Shown here: piece after piece, positions 14,699 to 21,124 of the stretch | Numbering within the stretch: position 1 is the first letter of the stretch | How the letters are laid out: each line of letters starts with the position of its first letter | Source of the DNA: Saprospiraceae bacterium | GTDB taxonomy: Bacteria > Bacteroidota > Bacteroidia > Chitinophagales > Saprospiraceae | NCBI GenBank assembly: GCA_016710625.1 | Contig: JADJVK010000044.1 | Span: 1-21,124, forward strand | Direction of reading: 5' to 3' | DNA: 21,124 bases | Position numbers and translations under genes: made by a program | Notes under the pieces: model-generated | The model's input: only the letters and a program-made list of their open reading frames with translations | The model's database searches: none | Told to the model about the DNA's origin: nothing

Positions 14699-15053
14699 AT
14701 GTTGAAGTATTTCTAGCCTTAAATCCAAATACTCATGTCAGCAAAATGAAAGTACATGCATCAGATTAAATTTATTGTTTTAAAATATTTAACAAAAACC
14801 CATACATTAGAAAGCAGACTTTCCTTAATTCAATTCTAGATATTGGAACCTGCTCCAATGAATCTCCTTGTTACGATTTTGAAATATTTTATTTATTCAA
14901 TGCCTAGAACAAAACCGCCCCATCTTCCAGAAAAAATTCATTCGGAAAAATGGGGCGGAAATAGAATGCCAGATTAATTAGAATGCAGACTACTTCATAA
15001 TTTTTATTAATTAAACAACTTATTGAAATGCATTCATTATTCGAGTCCTATAA
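14699..15053. other. Intergenic region between convergent gene ends
   Basis: AT-rich, no coding sequence seen. It holds the hairpin at 14915-14958. Plus-strand genes end before it and the minus-strand RHS gene ends after it. Confidence 0.45.
14915..14958 (-). terminator. Candidate terminator for the RHS gene
   Basis: CCGCCCCAT (14915-14923) pairs with ATGGGGCGG (14950-14958), extended by TTCC/GGAA pairing inside. On the minus strand the stem is followed by TTTTG, a short U-tract. It lies about 100 nt beyond the proposed end of the RHS gene (15054). On the plus strand no T-run follows. Confidence 0.5.
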
Positions 15054-15292
15054 TCACCCATGGGGAATTACATCCGGACGACCATCAAAATTTTTTTGAA
15101 TTAATTTGATGAGATTTCCATCTAACGTTTTTAATATTTTCGTTATCAGTAGATATTACTGCAAAGCCACTCCGTCGATCTCTTACAGTATTAAGCCAAT
15201 TACTCCTCAAACTTACTTTGCTTGGACTATCATCCATACCAGGCATTCTTCGAACCTCCATAATCATATCAAGCTCTTCAGAAGCTTGTATG
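15054..15292 (-). pseudogene. C-terminal end of the RHS toxin tip, frameshifted
   Basis: The RHS frame stops at 15278. A minus-strand frame continues without a gap as SSEELDMIMEVRRMPGMDDS, then SNWLNTVRDRRSGFAVIST and NENIKNVRWKSH to 15085. One further shift at a T4/A7 run would extend it through FDGRPDVIPHG to a stop at 15054. Because no start codon or ribosome-binding site fits and the join to VPDRQVVHTS is smooth, this is probably the tail of the same polypeptide. It could alternatively be a small separate gene, such as an immunity protein, starting at ATG 15267. No toxin family is recognised. Confidence 0.42.
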
Positions 15293-16579
15293 GACCACCT
15301 GCCTATCTGGTACGAGGTTTTGTGCCATTACACTGTGATCAGCATACCTTACTTCTCCACCTGGAGCTACAGTTGGCTTTAAAATATAATAGTCCTGGTT
15401 GACAGGGTTTCCAGGTAGGTTAGGTTCACCATAGTCCATAACACCCGTAAAACCAGTTCCATCTGCCCAATCTGATATTTGCCCTGCATATTGCCTAATG
15501 TCAGCGGGTATTTGGTCTAAGGGCATGTTTGTAACAAAACGTGCTCTATTATTAAAACCTTGTGCTACTGGTGCTATGTCATGTTCTACTTCCTCTCCAG
15601 CTCTTAATACACCCCTTATCCTAATCATCCCAGTGGGATCAACAAAATTGGTTGGGTTATTAGTAACATAGGCGTAGGGAGTTCCAGGGGTTTGCATGGC
15701 TGGGTCGGGCGACAAAAACTGGGTTAGTGTGGGTTCGTAAATTCGGGCTTTGTAGTTATAGACACTTAGTTCAGGGTCGTACTCTTGCCCAGTAAATAGA
15801 TAGGGGTAAAAGGTGGAATTGCGTTGTAGGTCGGGTAATTGTTGTCCATATTCATTATAAGCCCATGCCGAAGCTATCGAATTATTGCTGCGGTCAATGA
15901 GTTGCCTTGCTGAGCCTAAATGGTCTTTTAGCACCCACCAAGACGAAAGGTTAGTGCCGTTAGTGGTGGTATACATCGCCTCGATACTTTCTTCCGGACC
16001 CCATACATAGTATCGCATGGTATCGTTCCCGCCACCTGTATTGTGGTGTACTTTATCAACTAAAATATGGTTGTTGAATGCGTGTATATATGTTTTGCGG
16101 TAGTCACTTAGGGATTGCTGGTTATTTAGAATGGTAGTGTTTTTGGTTAAACGCAACCCCTTGTGCATCGTAAGGAAGCTACAATTACTGGCATATTGGT
16201 TGGTGCTGCTAAAACTTCCTGTTTGCAATAAATTGAAATTGTTATAGGTAAAATTACGGATAGTTTGCTCAGCTAAACTGCCTTTTTTATTAATATCCTT
16301 GGTGGTATTATGACGATTGTAAGTAATGGATTTCATATTTCCAACAGCATCGTACTTCATAAAGCTGGTGTCGTAGTTGTAGGTATTACCACTACCATAC
16401 CAATGCCAATCAATCGCCTGGAGGTAAAAATCCATTTCTTTAGGTTGGTTTTTGCCATTGTATTTGAACTTTGATTGTCGGGCACCTTTTGGTGCTAAAG
16501 TCTCCTTTTCCGCGTTCTTGTTTGTATCCACGGTCTTTGATGTTGCCATTAACATCGTATTCCATGGTTTCAGAAACAT
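15278..16579 (-). pseudogene. RHS repeat-associated core and C-terminal tip (3' part of the RHS gene)
   Basis: The 433-codon frame begins at an internal ATG (16579). The first ~40 codons are probably off-frame; the genuine frame starts at about 16510. YD repeats (KYDAVGNMKSITYN, NFTYNNFNLLQTG) lead to the RHS repeat-associated core: VLKDHLGSARQLIDRSNN, AWAYNEYGQQLPDLQ, FTGQEYDPELSVYNYKARIY, PTLTQFLSPDPA and NPTNFVDPTGM. The last marks the usual boundary with the variable toxin tip. The ~105 residues after it (IRIRGVLRAGEEVEHDIAPV, then DQIPADIRQYAGQISDWADG, YYILKPTVAPGGEVRYAD) match nothing I know. In RHS proteins the tip is an effector released inside the core shell. No neighbouring immunity gene is evident. 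Confidence 0.75.
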
Positions 16580-19500
16580 AACTATTCACACCATCGAAAA
16601 TTTCTGCATTTATATAATTGCTATAATAGCTGTCTAATGCATTGTATGGATTGTAAGTATAACCATCTTTTAAAGTTTCGAGATTGGTGTTTGGTCCGGG
16701 GGTATAGTTAGTGCTGGCCACATTGCCATTGTAATAGCTTTGACCCCAAAGGTTAGACCACCAATCTTCCAATAAATTGTAGCCAATAGTATAGGTAAAG
16801 AAGCGAGGTTTGTTACTCACGGTATCACCTACGGCAATGGTTGTTAACCACCCCGGAGCATTGTATAAGCGATATTCCGGAAACCGGATTCCATTGCTTA
16901 GGTATCTATCTTTTTTCTGAAGACCGCCATCAGGATTATAGCTATAATTGGCAAAATTAGCATCGCTTGAGGTACTTATTTTAGTGCATTGTCCTAAAGC
17001 ATTATACTGATATTGAACCCAAAAATTATGGTTATTAATCGCTGGATAGTCGATTTTTGTCGTTTGCCCAAGTAAATTGTAGGAATAGTTGATCTGGAAT
17101 GTATCGGCAGTACTTGGAGTATAATTTACTGTTTGGGTTTCAGTCATGACTTGCCCTAAGTTGTTATATTGTAAGTCCTTGCGTTGATTTTGTAGCCCAT
17201 TGTTATAACTCAACAGGGTGGTAGTTCTGCCTCGGGTTGTAGCCGAACCGTAGGTCAAATTAGTTCCATTTAGACCGTCGTAGTATAATTTGCGCTCTGG
17301 TTGTGCGCCTTGCGGAACATCAGGATAATTGGGGTTTAAACAGTTTTGTTCTAAATCTTCAATATTCCATTGTGTAAGTGGAAATATTCCTTGCTCTGTT
17401 AATCGACCCATTTTGTCATACTTAAAGTATTGGGCTTGGTTATTGGCTTTTTGAAGTTCATTTTGCGTAATTCGTGTGCGGTTTAAATAATCGTAGGCCG
17501 TATGGTGAATACCACTCTCTGGAGTAATAATCCGACTTGGATTGCCTTGATCATCGTAGTCAATGGAAATAATTTGTGATTTATCCGAATTGTTTTTTAA
17601 ATTAGATTTTGGGAGCTTAATTTTTGATAACTGCAAATCATTGTTGTACAAGTATTTAGTGACTGGATATTCCGCATCTGTATTATCCTTGGAGCCAGCC
17701 ATGAATCCTGCAATAATATTAGCAGCGTCCATAATAATAATTTCCGGTGCAGCTGCAGGATCTAAAATGATAGTAACAGCATCATTGGTATAACCAATAA
17801 TGGTAACTGCATCTCCGATATAGGTCATGAGATTCTCGTAAGACCAACGCTTGGCTTTTTCCCATGTGCTGTAAGTACGTAAAGCAAAATCTTTTCCAGC
17901 CTGAAACTGTGCTGACAGGGATGTTTCTGGCGAACCTTCAAACACTGTTCTATAATAGAAATAGCCATTGTCTTGGTTCCCAATATCATTGTATGAATTT
18001 GCATTATCAACTAAACCTTGCATAACACCCGTATACCAATTAAAATTGGTTATAAAACCCGTATTATAAGTTAAAGTAGCCGTATTGTTAAGGCGCACTT
18101 TTTTAGTATTAATGGCGGGGCGTTGCATATCGTCATAAAGGGTTGCCGATATGATTATATTACTACCTTCAGTTACTTGGGTTTGTATGATATTTTCTAT
18201 GCCGTCGAAATAATTAGCTGCTATTACCGGGTTATACAATAAACTTACATTATCGATATAATTAATTGTGCCCGATGAACCTATGTTGCTAATAGACAAG
18301 CCAAGCCCGCTGGCACCTTGGTAAGACTGTGTAAGCAGGGAGTAATTGCCATTAATCCATAACCACACATTGCTTCCATTAAATACTAACATAACTTCAA
18401 CCGGGTTTGGTTGAGAAACACTACAATTCAACGGAAAATTAATAGTTGCTCCACTACTTCCCCACGCAGCTGTAATTTTGGCATTATTTCCAGAATAAGC
18501 AGTTAGAGTTAAACTATATCCAGCAAACTGTATTTTTATAAGCTTTGATGAGCTGTTAGTATTAAAATTGGCTGCCCACTGAAATGCTATGGCATAATGT
18601 GAAGCATCGGGTGGCAAATATGCTGTTTTTAGACTAGCTCCAGAATTCGGATTCAAAGTAAGTTGTCCATTCGAAAAATTAGATGAACTTCCTGTGAGCT
18701 GCCAGGCATTTAGTTGGCTTTGGCTATTAAACTCATAACAACTACCACCTGAATTGGTATTCATACTAACTTGCGAGTTGGGGTCGGCGGGGTTATAAGT
18801 ATCTTTATTGTTAGCACCAAAACGCGAATAATATCTATTACCCACCATCGTGGTAGGTACATTGGAGCCATTTATTTGGCCAATTTGGTCACCAGTGGTG
18901 CTATAAAGATACTTTTGGTATTGTCCGTTATTGTTGAAGGTGCCAAGCATGACATTGGTAGGCTTCTGATACACTACAGCCGAAAAGTTCCCCTCCACAG
19001 GACTAAACCTAAAATCGTCAAAATAAGTATTGCTATTGGCGGTAATGGAAAAGACCAAACTGTCTGTTCTAGCAGTAATCGGAAATATGATCTCAAGATA
19101 TACCCATTTGCCCAATAAAGAGTCGGGTATGGCAAATGTTTTACTGGCATAATTTGCGACCATGCTTCCAGTTATATTACACTGAATACTACTTACTTGC
19201 GGCATGGCCCACATTGAAAAAACATATTGGGATCCTATACTTTGATTCTTATTAAAGGCAAAACCTATCGTAGTGTTACCCTTACCCGCATTGCTTCCCA
19301 TGCAAGTAAATGTCGAATTAGTAGTACTCGCTACATGTGCATTCGATTGCTCAGAGGCTTCGAATCCATAATAAAAAGCATTCTGAGGCGAGGCATTAGC
19401 AAACACCGCCACTGGCATTACCTGGGTTGGGTAAGTGATATTTTGTTGTATATAGCTACCATTGCTGTATTGTATAAAATTATAAATGGAGTCAGCACCC

Positions 19501-20993
19501 ATACTGTAAATAGGTAAGCCCTTGCTGCTACGTTGCAAAACTTGGTTATCTAATAACCACAGTGGACTAGGTGGGGTATAAGTATTATTATTTTGGGTGT
19601 TTTGGAGAACTGTTGATACGGCAATTAGGGTGGTATCGGTTTGCAATTTAAAGGACCGCCAAGGCATCCAAAGAGGATTAGTACTATTGCTTGTGTAGTT
19701 TTGCCATTGCGTAAAATTACAACTATTAACTTCCCAATCGGGATCCATTAAATTCTTTACCAAAATAGTGGTTGCTATTGGTGTGGCATATAAACTTAAG
19801 CCATCTCGATTTAGTACAGGATATAAATCAGCAGCGTATGTTAATTGATTGTTGGTGAGCTGTACAAATGGTTTGTCATCATTGTCTGTTAATTCATGAC
19901 AAGAAATGGCGTTAACGGGTAGCCCATTATTATTGTATTTTATAACCGTATATTTAACTGCAGTTCCTCTGTCAACCGATAAATTTGCATACAACTGTGG
20001 CGCTTTACTTCCCCATGACGTTAAGGTTGGCAGGTAAAGTTTTTCAGAATAACTTACTTCAGCAAAGGTATTTTTAAGCACTCGGTTACAGTACAATTTA
20101 CCAATCAAAGTTTTGTCAGCAGCATTTGTGCTTGTTATTGTTGTGCTGCTCCTATTATTCTTATTGGCAAAACATGCAATTTGGAGATTGTCAATATAAA
20201 AACTATTTACTTTAGTGTTAGTACCTGAATTGACCACAGCTATCGACACACTTATATTGCTTAAGTTGTTTGGTATGTTAATCTCATCAAAATACAGTTT
20301 ATAATCCGGGTCAATTAAATAGCTACCATCCAGGACGATGGTCGAATCTTTATAGCCACCACTCCACTCGATATGAACTTTGAATTGTAAGCCTTTGATT
20401 TGAGCTTTGCTATACCTAAAAGCAATTTTAGCGCGTGTTGTAGCAGATGGCACCGGTAAATCAGGCATTCTGATTTGTGAAAAATGTCCATTCGAGCAGG
20501 CTTGCATTTCAAGTGCGCCCGAACCTGCATAAGATATTTCAAAGTCGTTGGTGTTCATTGTTACTTCGGGATAACACGGGTCGTTGGTATTACCCAGTAT
20601 TAACCAATCATTGGTAAAGCTTGTTTGCTCGAAACCAGTATACCAAATTTTCCGAATACTGTCGGATTGATATAATTCTCGATAGGCTTCTGGGAGATGC
20701 CTTAATGAGTCCGCAGGTGCTCCGGTATAAAAATAGTAATCCGTACGCCCTTGTGGTGCATACGCAGCCCCCGACACGGTAACTACATCTAAATAAAAAT
20801 CGAAATAATAAACTGACGCCCCACCCTCAATGGTAAAATCAAACTGCACCGCCTTATCTGCAATGGGTAATCGTTGGACTACCTGTACCCATTGTCCATA
20901 ATATTGGTTTGCAGTTTCCACATCTATTGTTTTATGGCTAACAATATTCTTTTTCGAGTCATAAAAATAGGTACGAAAACTTGTGTGTAACAT
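16440..20993 (-). CDS. RHS/YD-repeat protein, main body (5' part of the gene, continuing past the window)
   Basis: The 1,517-codon frame is open throughout. The first ~900 codons are beta-sandwich-like modules: several stretches of the form IYYFDFYLDVV, WYTGFEQTSFTNDWLILG and FYYGFEASEQSN, and a jelly-roll/lectin-like unit at about 18,170-18,750 (CYEFNSQSQLNAWQL, then KIQFAGYSLTLTAYSG, VWLWINGNY). YD-type repeats follow from about 17,680 down (LYNNDLQLSKIKLPKSN, DYDDQGNPSRIITPESG, YDKMGRLTEQG). An unusual hydrophobic insertion lies at about 17,685-17,830. The ATG at 20993 is not the true start: upstream sequence is in-frame after one base is removed from a T4 run near 20,980. The last ~20 codons are off-frame because of a shift near 16,510. 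Such proteins are large extracellular or secretion-linked polymorphic toxins. Confidence 0.78.
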   Translation of the reverse strand: MLHTSFRTYFYDSKKNIVSHKTIDVETANQYYGQWVQVVQRLPIADKAVQFDFTIEGGASVYYFDFYLDVVTVSGAAYAPQGRTDYYFYTGAPADSLRHLPEAYRELYQSDSIRKIWYTGFEQTSFTNDWLILGNTNDPCYPEVTMNTNDFEISYAGSGALEMQACSNGHFSQIRMPDLPVPSATTRAKIAFRYSKAQIKGLQFKVHIEWSGGYKDSTIVLDGSYLIDPDYKLYFDEINIPNNLSNISVSIAVVNSGTNTKVNSFYIDNLQIACFANKNNRSSTTITSTNAADKTLIGKLYCNRVLKNTFAEVSYSEKLYLPTLTSWGSKAPQLYANLSVDRGTAVKYTVIKYNNNGLPVNAISCHELTDNDDKPFVQLTNNQLTYAADLYPVLNRDGLSLYATPIATTILVKNLMDPDWEVNSCNFTQWQNYTSNSTNPLWMPWRSFKLQTDTTLIAVSTVLQNTQNNNTYTPPSPLWLLDNQVLQRSSKGLPIYSMGADSIYNFIQYSNGSYIQQNITYPTQVMPVAVFANASPQNAFYYGFEASEQSNAHVASTTNSTFTCMGSNAGKGNTTIGFAFNKNQSIGSQYVFSMWAMPQVSSIQCNITGSMVANYASKTFAIPDSLLGKWVYLEIIFPITARTDSLVFSITANSNTYFDDFRFSPVEGNFSAVVYQKPTNVMLGTFNNNGQYQKYLYSTTGDQIGQINGSNVPTTMVGNRYYSRFGANNKDTYNPADPNSQVSMNTNSGGSCYEFNSQSQLNAWQLTGSSSNFSNGQLTLNPNSGASLKTAYLPPDASHYAIAFQWAANFNTNSSSKLIKIQFAGYSLTLTAYSGNNAKITAAWGSSGATINFPLNCSVSQPNPVEVMLVFNGSNVWLWINGNYSLLTQSYQGASGLGLSISNIGSSGTINYIDNVSLLYNPVIAANYFDGIENIIQTQVTEGSNIIISATLYDDMQRPAINTKKVRLNNTATLTYNTGFITNFNWYTGVMQGLVDNANSYNDIGNQDNGYFYYRTVFEGSPETSLSAQFQAGKDFALRTYSTWEKAKRWSYENLMTYIGDAVTIIGYTNDAVTIILDPAAAPEIIIMDAANIIAGFMAGSKDNTDAEYPVTKYLYNNDLQLSKIKLPKSNLKNNSDKSQIISIDYDDQGNPSRIITPESGIHHTAYDYLNRTRITQNELQKANNQAQYFKYDKMGRLTEQGIFPLTQWNIEDLEQNCLNPNYPDVPQGAQPERKLYYDGLNGTNLTYGSATTRGRTTTLLSYNNGLQNQRKDLQYNNLGQVMTETQTVNYTPSTADTFQINYSYNLLGQTTKIDYPAINNHNFWVQYQYNALGQCTKISTSSDANFANYSYNPDGGLQKKDRYLSNGIRFPEYRLYNAPGWLTTIAVGDTVSNKPRFFTYTIGYNLLEDWWSNLWGQSYYNGNVASTNYTPGPNTNLETLKDGYTYNPYNALDSYYSNYINAEIFDGVNSYVSETMEYDVNGNIKDRGYKQERGKGDFSTKRCPTIKVQIQWQKPT

Positions 20994-21124
20994 CGTAAGT
21001 TTGATGGGTTTGGTTAATAAAATAACTAACAGTAATGGTATCAGGCAAAAATGCCATTTTTACTTTTGATTTCGCAAATGAAGAGTCTGAAGCCAAAATA
21101 GTTTGGGGCTTGGTTAAGGTAAAT
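20976..21124 (-). pseudogene. N-terminal continuation of the RHS protein (truncated by the window)
   Basis: The minus strand from 21124 reads TLTKPQTILASDSSFAKSKV then KMAFLPDTITVSYFINQTHQ and TYDVTHKF, which joins FRTYFYDSKKN of the main frame if one T of a TTTT run at about 20,980 is dropped. This is beta-rich, protein-like sequence and the gene continues beyond the right edge, so its start and signal peptide are not visible. Confidence 0.6.

Noticed and set aside
17563..19517. Plus-strand frames opposite the RHS gene
   Set aside because: Shadows of a long, motif-bearing minus-strand frame.
1..21124. CRISPR array, tRNA or rRNA
   Set aside because: No regularly spaced repeat, cloverleaf-like or ribosomal sequence was found by eye; a tRNA search was not run.

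Overview
The window looks like accessory DNA from a member of the Bacteroidota. The evidence is AT-rich sequence, TAnnTTTG-type promoter elements, outer-membrane beta-barrel and RHS/YD-repeat proteins of Bacteroidota type, and a RAYT-associated palindrome. No rRNA, tRNA or universal marker is present, so nothing finer than phylum can be said. I saw no CRISPR array and no complete insertion sequence.

Most genes are broken. Reading-frame breaks are dense from 1 to about 11,600. They are absent from the Fic gene and the RAYT transposase and sparse in the long RHS gene. Many breaks sit at homopolymers (G5 at 820, A8 at 2141, T9 at 5351), which could be sequencing error. Others cannot be explained by indels: nonsense codons in the hsdS and hsdR remnants and a damaged Walker A motif. 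The likeliest reading is a decaying accessory region, perhaps with some read error added.

Layout. (A) 1-3023, plus strand: the C-terminal part of an FxsC-like (TIR-associated) protein, then a long protein with a KGGVGR-type P-loop ATPase, TPRs, one membrane segment and a SPOR-like C-terminus. (B) 3067-4091: a conserved uncharacterised lipoprotein with two frameshifts. (C) 4100-6037: fragments, then a two-TM protein resembling putative abortive-infection (AbiC-like) proteins. (D) 6377-10104: one large disrupted gene with N-terminal helical repeats, a conserved central region seen in large uncharacterised proteins, a peptidoglycan-binding-like domain and an intact MepA-type (M74-like) murein endopeptidase domain. 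(E) 10390-12130: an orphan fragment, a truncated Cro/CI HTH, an outer-membrane barrel and a transposase zinc-ribbon remnant. (F) 12221-14698: an intact class II Fic gene behind a triple TAGTTTAC operator, followed by remnants of hsdM, hsdS and hsdR; an intact RAYT carrying a 49-nt palindrome inside its own coding sequence lies between hsdS and hsdR. (G) 15054-21124, minus strand: a large RHS/YD-repeat protein running off the right edge, ending in an unfamiliar C-terminal tip.

Functional theme: the genes belong to conflict-related and cell-surface classes (TIR/ATPase/TPR, AbiC-like, type I restriction with Fic, RHS polymorphic toxin, murein endopeptidase). Most are inactivated, so the window reads as a graveyard of defence and offence modules with a few live survivors.
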